Source: Latrodectus hesperus
Taxonomy: Eukaryota; Arthropoda; Arachnida; Araneae; Theridiidae
DNA: 64,000 bases
Direction: 5' to 3'
Assembly (NCBI GenBank): GCA_037975125.1
Contig: CM075862.1
Span: 43,833,777-43,897,776, forward strand
In this document: one piece after another, positions 1-13,999 of the stretch
Position numbering within the stretch: position 1 is the stretch's first letter
Layout of the letters: every line of letters starts with the position of its first letter
The notes under the pieces: generated by a model
Told to the model about the DNA's origin: nothing
Seen by the model: only the letters and a program-made list of their open reading frames with translations
The model's database searches: none
Program-made: the position numbers and the translations under genes

Positions 1-1596
1 ATATCTCTTCCATCTCTCTTTGTTTCTGAGCAATTTTTCCTTTCCAGAATGTATTTTGTAATAGAAAGGCACTTCCAAGTAGAAAACGTTCTAATGGGTT
101 CTTTATTTTCTGAAAAGTTTGAGGGAAAAAGTCACACTATTTATCGTTTAGTCAAATGAGGCAAAGTACTTACAATTTCTTGGAAAATCTAAAAATTTTC
201 GCTCTGAAACTAACTTTGTTCGATTCTAGTTTTAAAATTATAATTCTATGCAACGCGAAAATTGAAACTCATCTTCCAGCACATAAAGTTTGTGCAGATT
301 TTATATTAGTAACCAACTACCATAAAGATTGATACATGAAACAAATGGATAAATTGTTAAAAATAAAGTTAAAGTAGAAATTACTATCTGTGGAACGGTC
401 ATCAATAAATATATTATAAAAGAATACAAAGAAAAGAATAACAAATATTATGAAATATTTAGATAAACAGTAAAATACTTCAGTCGGGCATTTGAAATTC
501 CACGAAAGGAAACTTTACACAGAAGTCATACTCTCATGTTCCTTGCAAGACATTGATTGTAAAATTATATTTAAAGCAATCTGCGCTTTTTAGGAGTTGA
601 AGAATGGAATTTATAATAGGATAATGTTTACCTTCATCCCTAGTTAAACTTTAATATTGCCTCATTCTTATAAAATGCAATGGTCAAAGGTGTTATTAAA
701 CCACTGAGTTAAATCTAATGGTAAATTTCTGGAACAAATAAGCTTGTCAATAATTATTTAAATAGTCAATAATTTTTAATTATTTCAGAAATAAAAAAAA
801 TTGAAAAAAAGTATTTTCTGCATAAAAGCTTTAATTATTTTAATATCTCGACTTATGTTAAATCAGATTTTTGAAATCTTTCACTTAAATGGACTTCAAA
901 TTTGAAAAATAAGGCATAAAGTCTAATTCGAAATAAATTCTTTAAATTTATGAGTAGACTTGATAGTATTTAATGAGCAAGTATTAAGTTTCCTGTACTA
1001 TTTACTCTTAAGAATTCGTAATCCAAATTCTTACAAGCAATTCATACCTCAATTGTCATTGGCATTTGGAAAATTTAAACAAAGCTTGTTCTAAGAAATA
1101 TTAATAATTTCATGAGAAATACAATACGTTTGAATTAATACAACTCGGTATAAAATATTTATTGTGTAGTTAAAATTTTCAAATCAATGTAAAAGGTTCC
1201 TGCTCTAAACAATAAAGAATATATTATTATTATCAGTTACATGATGTATCAACTCATCAAGCTCGAATCTGAACTATTTTCACAGAATTGAAATTAAGAC
1301 TTAAGCATCAAAATATCTTAAAATATTCAACGAACGTAACTTTTTTATAAGAAGCAAAGCAAAGTCTGTCAAGCCCATCCATCATCTTTAACTTAATGAA
1401 AATGAAAAGTCTTTGCCAGCGGTAAATTATGATGCTGTTTTTAATCCTTCGGCAAAGTTTGGATTCTACACAACGTCCACCTTATGAACCACCGCCGATG
1501 CCAATTCGACTGGCAATTAAGAGAGTCCGAGGACATAATAAATATTGTGGCGTGATGGGAAACAATGAGAATGCACAAGAAGTAGGCGTTCTCTAC
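1..1596. other. AT-rich sequence beyond the 1597-1794 exon
   Basis: This stretch lies 3' of the exon at 1597-1794 on the minus strand and starts with that exon's predicted donor (GT at 1596-1595). It is AT-rich and I see no exon-like open frame with splice sites, no recognisable repeat and no RNA gene. It is most simply the next intron of the same gene, with the next exon outside the window. If the donor is not used, the reading frame runs on to a stop near 1517, which would make the exon terminal. I consider that less likely because the donor is strong. Confidence 0.5.
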
Positions 1597-1794
1597 CTGT
1601 GGGAGTGGTCTGAGGTGTGACGTGACCGGAATCGTGACTTGAAGTGACATCCAGCTGAGAACAAGGTGCTGTCGGGAATCCGGCTGCAGTCTGGAGGCCA
1701 GGCCCCAGATAGTTCTGGTAGTGAGCCGTGGTGTGGTGCTGGTGGTGGTTCCACTGGATTTCGTTGGGAAATGGAAACGCCACCTGGGAATGAT
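1597..1794 (-). CDS. Internal coding exon, unidentified protein (downstream exon of a two-exon fragment)
   Basis: This is a predicted 198-base internal exon. On the minus strand the acceptor reads tgcctttcag and the donor reads ACAG followed by GTAGAG, a strong 5' splice site. The exon carries two bases, 65 full codons and one base, so it is phase 1 at both ends. All three frames are fairly open. I chose the one beginning HSQVAFPFPNEIQW because it joins in phase with the exon at 15787-15945 and has the composition of a disordered regulatory segment: a His/Gln run (NHHQHH), then HYQNYLGPGL, then a Ser/Thr/Pro/Gln-rich end (VTPQTTPT), with one Cys. The G+C content is well above the flanks. There is no catalytic or DNA-binding motif. 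A low-complexity segment of a developmental transcription factor is possible, but that is inference from composition and setting only. The protein is not identified and no symbol is given. Confidence 0.68.
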
Positions 1795-4384
1795 CTGAAA
1801 GGCAAAATGGAGTAGTTCTCTCAATACACTTTATAACTTAATGATTCTCTAATGCAACAAAAAGTTTAAAATTACTAATCATGACTAAAACAAAAATTTA
1901 AGTAATATGCAGTACCTATGCAAACTATCAAACAAGTGTTTGAAATAAAAGATACCTGAGCATCTTTTGTTTTACCGATTTTTTTTCATCTCCTTCTCCA
2001 AATAACTCTTCAATAACTTCAGGGGTAATGCCTTTTCAACAAAAGGTAATGCAACAAATCAGCAAAAATACTTGTAAATTTTATTCATAATAATTAAGAC
2101 AACGCAAATTGTTATATTATTGAATTCTATAAGCCAGTATTAAATGTAATGCCATAAGTGATATTTGTTAATATATTTTTCAAATAAGGATTTATTCGGC
2201 AATTTTGGTTAACTAATCAAATTAAACATTATTTAGTCAACACATTTCTCTTATGACAATTTTCAATCTTTGGTACAAGTGATGATACAGAAAGTATAGG
2301 AAAGTTTTATTAAAAGGGGGGATAAAAAATAATAATGGGTTTAAGCGAAAAATAAATGATTCATTTACAAAGCGACATTAGCTTAAGTAAAATAAAAATA
2401 TTTTGTTAGTCCCATTTTTTACTCAAAATAACTAAGTCATCTGGGACTTATATTTTAAAACGGATATCAAACTATTAAAAGCATTCATGCTCAACAATTG
2501 ATGTCCACCTACGAGCTATTGAATAGAAAGAAGAACAGAATGTTCAATGCTCAGTTCTATGTGATACAAATGTGATTACACATTTATTATTTTAACAGAA
2601 TTATTTTCTTAGTATGTTTATAAATGTAGCAAATGAAATTATTGTTGAAGCAGGATAGCTTTTTGCTTTTAGAAATATCAAGCACCTATTTGTATTTATT
2701 TATGACACTAATAATAAGAAATTAGTACACTTTTATAGTTCAAAAGCTAACCATTGGTATGAAATTTTAAAAAAAACTTCTGGTAATCTAAGAAATTAAT
2801 CTTCTGATTCTACAGGTCAACTTTTGCTGTTTACAGTTTAACATTATTTCAATTCCAACCATTAATTTCACGAGTTACTTTACGACAGCTAATTTCATCA
2901 TTGGAGTTAAAATAGTCTAATGAGAAATACCTACAATTTGTTTTTTAATTAGATAATTTGTCGCTTTATGACGTTTTTGCACGTGAAGGTTGATTTTTTA
3001 TTAGAATATAAAGTTTAAAATGGATCCGAAATATTACAATTATCTATTATTTTCAAAGTGGAATGGGAAGCCTGAACTGAAAGCCAAAGTACCAACCATT
3101 CATCAATTTTGATTGAAAAAACTCATATTCAGTCCTTATCATTATTAAACAATGTGGCATAATACCATCTTAAATAGGTAAAGGATTTAAGATTTTCACA
3201 TTAAATTTTAGCCTTTCGAGATATGATTATAGTCCTTGATTCACTAAAATAATTTTATTTGTATATTACAGAAGGTTTGCAAACCAATCAGTCTTATACT
3301 TATAACAATGTTATTTTAATGAAGGGGGAGTTTGCGTGTGTGAGGATTTTTTTCCTAATGAATATTGTAATTGTTACTTCATATCTATTTGGATTTACAA
3401 GATATTTCAGCAGCAGTTTAGTCAGTGCATAATTTCAGAATTTCACATACAGAACAAGTTTGATCTATGATTAGATGTATAATGATACAATAACTTTTTT
3501 AGCTGCTGTTGTATAATACAAGAAATCAGACAGTGAATATTAAAAAATATGGATTACAATAATTGATAGTTTCATTTATAATCGCTATATTTTTTATATT
3601 TAGATTATCTATTGTTTTCGTGTAGAGCACACACTTGCACAATGAGCTGCGTTAAGATATGTTAAATTGAATTACAATAATTCATTTTAATTGCATGCTC
3701 TCCCAGCTTAAATTAATTAATTCCTAAATTAATAATTCTGACTCTAAAAGGTTCCTTTTCAATTTTATTCTTGATAAATAAGTCCAGTAAAATAAACAAA
3801 AAGCTGTTATCCTTTATTATTTATTCAGAAAGATTTATGGATCTACAGATTATGAACCGATCATAACTTGTCACAAGCATTACTGGAATACCTTAGTTTC
3901 TATACTTTCTATAAGGCAATCTTATCAAAAAAATCATTAGTATCCTCTCGAATCATATATTAAAAGTCCCTGGAAGTTTATACAAGTGGCATTTTAGACA
4001 AATCCCTATAATAAAATAAACAAGGCTATGCACTGCATGGAAAAGCAGGATTGAAAGATCAATCGTAGTAATCTGAAACAAGCGTGGTTACCGTCAAGCA
4101 TTATGCAATAGTTTAGCCGAATCCAGTTGCAAGTAGATGCTGAATTTATATGGTAGGATACTTTGCATCTTCTCTTAAGATATCGTTGGGAAGCACAGTT
4201 TCTTCCGATTTTCAATTTCATCTTGTAGTGATTTGATGGAAGAAATAGGTTCACTGATGACGAAAACCTCCAGTTACGTCTGTATTGCATTTTATGTCTC
4301 ATCTCTTAGGAGCATTTTTCAAGGAAACAATGGACAATTGCTTTCAACAGGTTGGCCACAAGAGTTAATTTAAGTCATATGAGT

Positions 4385-4680
4385 ACCATGTTGTTGCACC
4401 AGCATGCTTCCCTGTACCTTATCTGAGTTGGGCTCTATTAGTTAGATAGAAGCAGCCGGGTGGAGTCTTCATGATTTTGAAGCAGGTACCAAGCACTGGA
4501 CGCAAAATACTCTGTCTGCTATCCCCAGAGGCATCATTTCACTTGGAGGACATTGCAACCACGCCCAGTTTTAGCGTTTCCTAGCCACCTTTAGCGAATA
4601 GGACGGATTTTTAGTCGGCTGGGATTCGACCTTTCGATAATAAGCACAACGCTCCAACCAACCAGGCCACCGCTGCTCGC
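4385..4680 (-). repeat. SINE, family A (tRNA-derived), minus orientation
   Basis: Read on the minus strand, the element starts near 4680 with a tRNA-like head. It has an A-box-like TGGCCTGGTTGG and, about 35 bases on, a B-box-like AGGTCGAATCCC. The body follows (ATCCGTCCTATTCGCTAAA, TGCAATGTCCTCCAAGTGAA, TTCAAAATCATGAAGACTCC) and ends near 4390 at TGGTGCAACAACATGG. The same body occurs at 15003-15600, 44698-44985 and, more decayed, at 7130, 39830 and 57880. Internal RNA polymerase III promoter boxes are the usual feature of such elements. This is not a functional tRNA gene: the rest of the cloverleaf is absent. Confidence 0.8.
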
Positions 4681-5830
4681 AGGAATACCCCGTTAAAGTC
4701 CTTTCCATGAACAGTAAGATTCCATAAAAAATTAATTGTGTATTTTAGAGATTACATAGGATGCTCTGTATAACTAGGGCAGTTAAATATCTTATGTGTA
4801 TGCCTAATCCAAAACCAGGTCATATTTGTGGATAGAAATGAGGACTTCACGATGTTAACTTCTAAACAATAAGGTATTATTAGTTCAATTTGCGTTCAAA
4901 GTGGCATAACAAAAATCTAGAACCACCATTTCACTCAAGAATACTTCAATAATACAATGTTGTTCTACTAGTAAAATTTAATCTTAATTTTAATGGCGTT
5001 ACCATTGCAAATATTAAATTAGCTCAATTATTGCAATTTCAGTTTTTGATAATGCACACTATTCGAAGTTTTCCAATAGTGAAGATTTACCTTTATTTCT
5101 TCATCATTCTAAAAACTCATTCTATTTTGAACATCACCGGCACTTTTAATTTTTCTACGAATAAAAGTTTTTCTTTTGAATACGATAATGATTTGAGTTA
5201 GAACTATTTTGTGTAAAATTTTACTTAATTGTATGGAAATGTTTCCACGAATTAAATGCAAATTCCGAGAGAGGAAATCCATTGCATCGAACGTAACTAA
5301 TCACTCATAAACTTCTGTAATAAATATTTACAGCTATCCCTCTCCCCAGTTTAGGTTCCTTAAAATGTTATATAGTACTAAATATTTCATGATTTGAGCA
5401 TTCATACTCTGCACTTTAACAGATGAATCACTTTTCGATAAAGAAAAAAAATTATTGAATCCATCAAATGGAATATTTCTGAAAATTTAAGAAATAAAAA
5501 TATTGAACCTTTTATGAAGACAAAAATCATAATAGAATATTTAGAAAACTTGCTTTTATTCACACATTACGTGATACATTACTTAATGAACTAGAGTGCA
5601 AATCATCTGAAAATGAATTAAATAAACGAATTAAATGCACGTAATTTTTTTAGAAAAAGGAATTAATAAGTGTAAACCAAAAATTGTGCCTTTTTTATAG
5701 GTTCGGAATAAGCTTCACGAGTTAAGCTGATATTAGAATGATATTTGTTTAGGCATCCAATTCAACAGCTCGTAAGGCCAACCTCGAGCAAAGATATTTG
5801 TAGTGGCACAGAATATACTATAAAATTTAG

Positions 5831-6115
5831 TTCATGGTTAAACTACCATTTGAGTGCAAATGTGACCGTAGGAATAACAAACTGCTATTCATGGTTAAAT
5901 TACCATTTGAGTGCAAATATGACCGTAGGAATAACAAACTGCTATTCATGGTTAAATTACCATATGAGTGCAAATATCACCTTAGGAATAACAAACTGCT
6001 ATTCATAGTTAAACTACCATTTGAGTGCAAATATGACTGTAGGAATAACAAACTGCTATTCATGGTTAAATTACCATTTGAGTGCAAATATGACAGTAGG
6101 AATAACAAACTACAA
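5831..6115 (+). repeat. 57-bp minisatellite, five copies
   Basis: Five head-to-tail copies start at 5831, 5888, 5945, 6002 and 6059, each 57 bases and about 90-95% alike. Units begin TTCATGGTTAAA and contain CCATTTGAGTGCAAATATGA and AGGAATAACAAACTGC. Because 57 is divisible by three, the plus strand stays open in two frames through the array, giving apparent 19-residue repeats with start codons. No splice context or conserved protein supports translation, so I read it as a non-coding minisatellite. Confidence 0.95.
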
Positions 6116-6243
6116 TAAACCAAGCGAGAATTTGTATGCGATTAGTTTGCTTATCGCTAGAGGGTCTCTTTTTGCATTGGAAGGCTTAATGGATCAGGAT
6201 TTGCAATCTTACGTATTTTCCAAACTACTACATGCATACTTAG

Positions 6244-6310
6244 CCGAGGTAGGAATCGAACTCATTAACAGATGAGCTGAAGACTAGATCATTAACTATT
6301 CAGCTGCAAA
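6244..6310 (-). repeat. tRNA-like remnant, SINE family C
   Basis: On the minus strand a B-box-like GAGTTCGATTCC is followed by TACCTCGGCTAAG, preceded at tRNA-like spacing by AT-rich sequence. Similar heads occur at 22075-22135 (GGGTTTGATTCTC then GCTTCGG) and 62230-62330 (AGGTTCGATTCTC then ATCTCGG). The body is too decayed to delimit. A chance B box is the alternative. Confidence 0.4.
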
Positions 6311-7129
6311 TTCACTAATTTATAAAAAATGTATAAGCAATCTCAGAAACACGGCACCCCAGTTAATAAATTTCAGGAAGACAGAAACTTATCTACTGTA
6401 AAAATGTCAAGAGTTTGTCTCTGACTGTCCAATTCGATGATATATTAATAATTTTGTGTACAATAACTTTGTATTCAAAGACATGAATATTTATATAGAA
6501 TTTATTACTTTTTTCTCTTGAAAAGTCATTACATTACGATTCTATATTATGATTTAATGACTTTTATCACAATATGGAACAGTTCTAAAGAGTAATCATT
6601 TAAAAATCACGTAAATAAATACTATTTAATGAAATATACTGTTGAGAGACAAAGTGGGGTTAACGTAATGAAATTATCGATCCTAAAACAATGATTGAGG
6701 ATGAAAAACAATGATTGAGGATTGAGCAACGATGATTGAGAAGGAACAAAAATTGATCCCATTTTTTAAAGACTAATCTACCATTCACAGTATGCTGATT
6801 TGTTAATATGATTCAGACCTGGCATTATGAAAAATATTTGACATTGGGAAAAGAAATATATTCAATTAAGTTAGTTATCTAAACGAATTTTTTATTACAA
6901 TAAAAGAATGTGTTGTACAGGCTAAATTTGTAAAATGAATATCTTCAAACACTGCTAGATGTATAACTTACTATCAATTGAAAGATTAAATCAGTTTTGA
7001 AAGGTAGATAGGAAGCAGCGATCAGTTTTGGAGCTTTATGCTAATTAATATTTATTGTTTGCATTGAGGTAAAAAGAAATTTTACACATTGATTCAAGCT
7101 TTTGAAACATTAAAAGGTGATTTGGCTTT

Positions 7130-7350
7130 CGTAACTTAGAAGCAGGTACCAAACAGAACATTCTAAGACTTGACTTGCAACAATCAGAAGTATCATTTCA
7201 AATAGAAGACATTGCAACCATAACCTATATTTCAAATGCCACATCGGCATTTAGTGAACAGAAAGAATCCTCGGTTTTGCTGGGAACAGAACTCACGATC
7301 TTCCAACAACGATAACAACACTTTTCTCAACCAGGTCACCACGGTATGGC
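7130..7350 (-). repeat. Decayed SINE family A copy, minus orientation
   Basis: The minus strand reads a degenerate tRNA-like head near 7345 (ccGTGGTGACCTGGTTGAGA), then the family A body: a degenerate TTCACTAAATGCCGATGTGG, then GGTTGCAATGTCTTCTATTT and GGTACCTGCTTC at the low end. Compared with the copy at 4385-4680 it has lost the 3' segment (the ACTCCACCCGGC part) and carries many substitutions. No target-site duplication is clear. Confidence 0.65.
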
Positions 7351-8104
7351 AATTGGCCTATTATTCATACTTTTTCAGAGTTAAAACTTGTTTTTAGGTA
7401 AATCCTTGAACATGTTTTATGAGGATTTTATTACCGTGTATGAAGATATATAAGTTATAATTTTATATTTTGCTATCTCACAATTTTTAATTTCATTTGA
7501 TACCGCAAAAAATATTTGAATTTTCTTTGATTTCATCATTTTGCAAAATATTATAACATAATTTTTTTTTGCACGGAGTAATTTGTCCTGTTAATGCTAT
7601 TTTTATTTTTTCCTCCTGATGTGAGCGTGATATTAGCTAAATATGGGTATTTACATATAAAATGTGTTACATAATATTTAATTTAGGGAATTAATTTTTT
7701 GGATTTTTTAAAATCTTTGACTTTTTTTAAAGAAAACTGATATAGAAATGCTTATTGCACATTTTAAGCAAATGAAAAAAAAATTATTATCAAAACTTAA
7801 GGTTCAAAGAGGTTGCTGTATATTAAAAATATTGTATTACGCTAATTTATGCTTTCAGGATCAAAGAATAATAAGTATTTAAAAAATTTTATACTCCATA
7901 ATGCACGTAAAAATCAGCATTCTAATTATAATAAAACATTTTTATTCTTTTTCATAGTAATTTAAATCGCTATACTTCAAACGTATTTAATTTTTTTAGG
8001 ACACACAGCTTTATCCAGCCTAACTATAAACGCGAAATATAGGCCTTCCTTTTGGAAAACTTTAAATAATGTTTTTACTTATTTTTCGAGAAACTTGCTT
8101 CAAT

Positions 8105-8480
8105 TTATACTTCAGCAGCATTTCCAATTCTCGCGCGAAGAAGTCATTTCGTTCTCTATCGCAGGAAACTCATTTTTAAACTTTCTCTTCCCTTGCGTCG
8201 CCAATTGGCGGTATTCCGCAGAAATAAACTCGGAATGCAATTTTTAAGGGGCACTCGGCAGATGAATCTGACGCTTCTGATGAGTTCCCGCATTTTGCAT
8301 TGGAACCCCCCATGGGGACCACGGAATCTCATTTGTTTCCCTGTAACCGCATCCTCGGCTATTATGCGGTCATATTAATAAAGAGACCTTTACAGGGGCA
8401 TCCAGGGGTGGGATGAATTCTCTTTCTCGCCCCCTTCCATTCTCTCGGCGAAGCGCTTTTATTTCAGCCAAGCAGGAAAA
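8105..8480. promoter_or_regulatory. GC-rich high-complexity island (candidate conserved non-coding element)
   Basis: This stretch is markedly richer in G+C and CpG than the flanks and lacks their homopolymer character (for example GTCGCCAATTGGCGGTATTC and GGGGACCACGGAATCTCATT). Open frames are short and have no matching splice sites, so I do not call an exon. A cis-regulatory element inside the intron is the simplest inference. Confidence 0.35.
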
Positions 8481-10740
8481 AGAGTTAGGTCTTCACACAC
8501 TCTCAGCAGGGATGTAATTGGGGGATTTGCTGATGTGTTTTGAAAATGGAAAATTTGAGGAATATAAATCAGCGCAAAAGGAAAACTCATCTTTACGTGA
8601 TTAAACGAATTAAAAAAAGTGTTTTCACATAAGGTGCGTTTCATTTATTACTGTTGAAGAGATAATAAATACATTTCTCTCATAACAGAATGAATATATT
8701 TTCTCTTATATGTAAGCTCTAGATTCATTATACTATTTTCCAACTTCAAACTGCAGCAAAGGAGAGATTTAGTGTGTTTTCTTTTGTTTTATTATAAAGT
8801 TTATGTTTCATTATGAAAATACTAATTTCATAACGTAGCGCAGTTCAAATATTTGAAGTATGAAATTCAGAAAAGCTATAGTGAATAGAATAATTTGTTA
8901 AATTAATCGTGAAAACAATTGTATGAGTTTTGTGTTAATAAGCATCTCCTAATTTATCCTTTTATAATATTATTTAATTACTATTATTTAATTAGTTAAT
9001 GAATTTAAAATGATTTAAATTCACATTGTGTATGTTTTATACATTTGCAATTGAATATAAATTTGTGTAGTTGAAATTTATAATTTTTTTATATTCATAG
9101 ATCTATTTATATGGAATTTGGAATACACGATTTTTAGAAATGTATGACTGCTCTATATAGAAAGATAGCTAACTCATTCTACAGATTAAAGTTAAAGTCA
9201 AAAAGTGGTATGATGAATTATTCCGAAAATATCTGTCTTTGGCCAGATTACAATGAAATTTAATACATTATTATTTATTGACGAAAAAAATTTTTACATG
9301 CATGTTTTTTAATTGCTTGTAATTATAATCTAAAAATTTTAGTTGTTTATAAATAAATTAATTAATAAGGGTAAAACGGAAGTGTAAAATGGAAACATAT
9401 TTTGTTTTTTCGTGTACAAGTCTCCAATTGAAACTTAAAGCACCTGCTCTTTATCGCAATGAAAGAATTTGCATTCATAGAATTTGATGAACTCCATTCG
9501 AAATTGGTACAGAAACAGGCATAACAATGCCAAGAAAGAGATTTAAAATAAGTTTATTTCACATCATTTAGAAGTTTTAGCAAATATTATCAAAAGTTTT
9601 TAAGCTATTGTGAAATGAGATTAAATAGGAGGTATGCCACGCAAATACATTTCTACATTTTCAAGGATAATATCGACATTCCCTTATCGTTTCTAATGAT
9701 TAAACCTATATAAAAATTTTGCTAAACATCCTAACAAAGTGAAATAGAGTTGAAAATGAGAAATGTTGCTATCTATGAAGAAAAAAATGTCCAGAAATTG
9801 TAACATAATCAGTGGAAAATTTTCGAAATAGGAAACTGGAAAAATTTTATATAAGTACTCCAACGAATAAAAAACAATTACTGCCAATGTCGAAGATTAT
9901 TATCTTTTCCTCTAATGAATGGGGAATAATGGTAATGTAGAACATTAGTAATAGTAGAATAGAGCAGTACTAGGACAATAGTGTTCATAGTGGAATAGTA
10001 GAACAGAGTATAGTGATAAATACAACACGCGATTCGAAAAACCAGATTAGAAAATATTTCTTTCTACAAAAATTTAAACGCCTGTCCTTCCAGCAGTGAG
10101 AGGTATGGAGAATGTATATTAAATAAATTTGGATCCAACGATTTCATTGTCAAATTAAGAAGAGTATAGAATGTAATAGGCTAATATTCGATACAGCTTA
10201 AATAAAATTTAATATTAGAATGCAGCACAGAGGAGATTAAAAATGATTAATTTAAAAGGACATAGGTCAGTACCGAACTCACTGTTTTTATGAGTCACCC
10301 TAAGGATTGGTGACACAAATAATAGCATTTCCTTTGAAGATAAGTTACAGAAATACTAAATGACTTTTATATGTTTGTAACAATATATAAACGAACTCAA
10401 ACAATATATGTTTATAAAAATATTTATAGAAAGTATTAAATAAGAAATCGTAAAATATAAGAAATATATTCACCTAATTCTTACAATTTCTGACCCTAAT
10501 TGCTGTTTTTATAATATATTCAAACTTTCACTGGATGTCAAATTTAAATTGATTCACAGTGAATATCCAATATATATATATATATCATATAATTTTAATA
10601 TTTATTTTAACAAATTCCAAATACATGTAATTTTTCATTTTTTTTATAAATAAAGTATTCTACTATTTTTATAAAAAAATCTAGTAAATATATATTTAAT
10701 ACCTTTTGACCTACTACTTTTTTGAAAATGCAAAAAAAAA

Positions 10741-10764
10741 ATAATAATAATAATAATAATAATA
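10741..10764. repeat. (AAT)n microsatellite
   Basis: Eight ATA/AAT units follow a run of A. A short (AT) run also lies at about 10568-10586. Both are simple-sequence repeats of no evident function. Confidence 0.9.
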
Positions 10765-12923
10765 AATCAAACTGAACACTTTGAGAATTTGAAGGATGTA
10801 TACTTTTGCAAATAACACATTTAAAAATACAACGATATTAAATTAGCAGAGCTGAACATGGTATTTATTTCAGGATTTAAATATTTTAAACTAATAAATA
10901 ATTAACTTATTCTTAATTTAAAAAAACACAAAGGAAATGGTAAATTGTGCAATTATAAGCATTTAAGTAAATATAATTCCATAAATAAAGCATATTTATA
11001 GGAAAAAAAATCGATTTTATCCAGGGAATTTATTACATACAACTGAGTTCATTACAAAATTTTATGAAAAATATCTTGATACAAATTAAAATGTTCATGA
11101 TTTGTATTTCCGAGTTTACTTAATGATATTTTATACAAGAAACATAATTTTTTATTTTAATTATAAGGTAATATAGACTTTTATTTTATTAGAAATACTC
11201 TGTAAAATGAATAAAAAATTTTATTTTAAGCAAATAAAAATTTAAAAGGAATATCAATCAAAATGGATATCTTTATTACAATATTTCGATACAAATGTCT
11301 AAAAATATTTACTTTTACTAATTTATATGAACATTATATATTGTATTAAAAATTCTCTTATTAAGTACTTTTTGTTTTTATGATAAATATTCCTCTTGAA
11401 TTTCTTTCATTTTCTAAAGCAAAAAATATTTCCTCTTTATAGAAAAAAATAATATACTTAGTTTCAAATGTTTGGATTTCATTAATCTCTGGGAATGAAA
11501 TTTTTTCATTTCTTTTCGATGCATTTTGTCCCTCTGGAACGTAAACAAACAGTATTTTTTAAATATTAGCCGAAATACCCAAATCTGCATACGCCATGAA
11601 ATATCCCATATGAATTTCAACCTTATGCATATCTAGAATTTCGTACTGTTTTATAGTTCCTTAAATCATTTATTTTTTAAAGAATTTCCATTTTCCACTA
11701 TCAGGCAGATGATGTTTTTAAGCCATAAATCAATTGATTTTGAAAATAAGAAATCAAATTTAAAATCATGAAAAAGTTAATTTGTGTATACTAAGTTACG
11801 CATGATAAAAAAATTCTAATGGTTACCAAGAGTCACAAATTAACCACTAAATTATTGAATGAAATTAGATACCGAAAACTGTGAAGAAAATTCATCTCTA
11901 AATTGAAAGATAAAATGATTCCCATAAATTATTTATATTCAAAATCAGTATTATTACCCCACACAAGACACAAAATTTGTTAATTCCTATCAAAAAATAT
12001 ATTTATACTTACACATCGACACTCATATATATATATATTGCAAAACACATTAATATAAATTACAGATTTTTGCGAAATTATAAGATTATTAAAATTATTA
12101 AATTTAATTATAATTTCTCAAATGATAAAAAGCTAAATTAGTTTCACATATTTCTTCATTATTTCTTGAATTCTTGGGAATACACAATTAGTCTTATATA
12201 CGAACTTATTTTTATACTTACAATCTTTTTTTATTTTCAAACTGTTTTAGTTTTTTTCGCAAAATATCATGTAAACTGCAACGCTCTCCATTACAAAATG
12301 TGCAAATACTGATAATACTACAAAAAACATTCAAATTAAATTTTTTGTGATGCAATTCAGTCACAATACCACGCAAAAAAGAGAATTATCTGAGTAAGAA
12401 GGACAAAACATTAAATTTCATAAAGGCTCCAAAATCTCGGAATGTAATTTAACTAAGATCCTTATAAGTTCTAAATTATATTATTCATTATTCATAGCGT
12501 TAAAACTAAAAGGTTTGGGAGGAAGAATAAATTTTCAGTTAGCGGTGTAGAACACAAATCTTCAAACTTGCAACTAAACAGCTTTTCTACTCTTAAAAAT
12601 ATAAAATAATTAAAATTACCTGATAATCAAATATAACAGCCTGTCTCACAAGAAACAAAAAAATAAAATTTTGTTCTCTTTGGAACTTAAGAATTATTTT
12701 ATCTAATGATCAAATAATTTAGTAACAGGTACTTGAATGAAAAAATTGAAATTATTGATAGCATATTTTAGTATTTCCAAAACTGATGAAATATTTCTAA
12801 TTATAGTTATAAACATCAATTTAAGTTTAGTCATTAATTAAATTTTTTTATCAGTTTAATTTTAGTTACTTACTTACAATAAAATCACAAAAACCACTAT
12901 GGTCTTATAATTTTGTATCACTC

Positions 12924-12926
<3 letters not shown>

Positions 12927-12977
<51 letters not shown>
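12927..12977. repeat. (AT)n microsatellite
   Basis: A run of about 25 AT dinucleotides ends directly where the family D repeat at 12978 begins. Confidence 0.97.
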
Positions 12978-12978
<1 letters not shown>

Positions 12979-13310
12979 CAGTGTTTGTGAACTCCAGACT
13001 ATAGCTCAAGGTAAGAAGGTTTGAACTATTCGCCTATCACCAAGGGCCTCGTAAGTTTGGACCACGGTCAGGTGAGGAGGTCACCCCTGAGCTAGCACTA
13101 TCCTCTTCACATTCACGCCACACCAGCGGAAGGGCTTAGGACGTCTCTGAGCTACAGAGCTCCAGCAACGTAATGAGGGAGAATGTGGTCACCCTCCCAA
13201 TCACTGCCCGCGGGAAATGATCCTTTGCTGATCTTAACGGAAACGGGAAGGTACTGAGCCACTGGAGCTATACATATGTGACGAGAAAACATGTGGTCGT
13301 AAAATGTAGA
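12978..13310 (+). repeat. Interspersed repeat family D, copy 1
   Basis: This is a GC-rich ~330-base block in very AT-rich sequence. It shares an ordered series of words with 18010-18260 read on the minus strand: GGTCAGGTGA, GTCAC, a TCTTCACATTCACGCCAC-like segment and a GAC-rich end. No open frame or tRNA box is obvious. The ends may be loosely inverted (TCCAGACTATAGCTC near the start and CACTGGAGCTATA near the end), which would fit a non-autonomous DNA element, but this is weak. Confidence 0.65.
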
Positions 13311-13999
13311 GCATTCAGATATATATAAGTTAAAAGTTTGAAATTATTAGAACAATCCAATTTAATAGCAATTGATGAAAATAAAGAATATGGGATCAAT
13401 TTAAGCAACTTTAATTCATCGTTTTTGTAGAAGAAAATTTACAAATTTGATGGATTTTCAATCTTATTCAGTATTTAATACGAGGATGTTTTAAATAGTG
13501 CTTATTCTGATACAGCTGTATTTTATTTTTTGCATACATTTTTTGAAGATTTAAAATGTATATAATTTAATTTTATATTTATAAATGATAGGATCTGATA
13601 CACACAGCTATACATTAAATATAACGTTATTTTAGAATGTTATTTGTAAACGTTTTATGCAAATGATGATTGATAAAATATTTATTCAAATCAATATTGC
13701 TGAAAATCTTAAGTAATTTAGTTGACTCATATGTTAATGAAGCTGTTAAGTTAAAATATCTATTATTTTTAAAGATTGATTATTTATTTCCTTCAGTACT
13801 AAAAAAAATTCATAGTTTAATATATTTTAATTTCATGAATTATAAGTTAATGAATAAATTTTTCTGTCAAATAAAAATATTTATTATGTAAAAAATTTCC
13901 ACAGTTGATTAAATTTATGTCATTCCGTACTAAGAAAATTTTTTTCGTCATTTAAAAAATTTCAATAGACCTCGAAAAGATATTTACACATTTCGAAGA

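Noticed and set aside
1441..1824. Alternative 127-codon reading across the 1597-1794 exon
   Set aside because: It does not join in phase with the upstream exon and runs through both predicted splice sites.
5831..6115. CRISPR-like array (also the 45-bp array at 16602-17215)
   Set aside because: Units are contiguous with no unique spacers; these are minisatellites in eukaryotic DNA.
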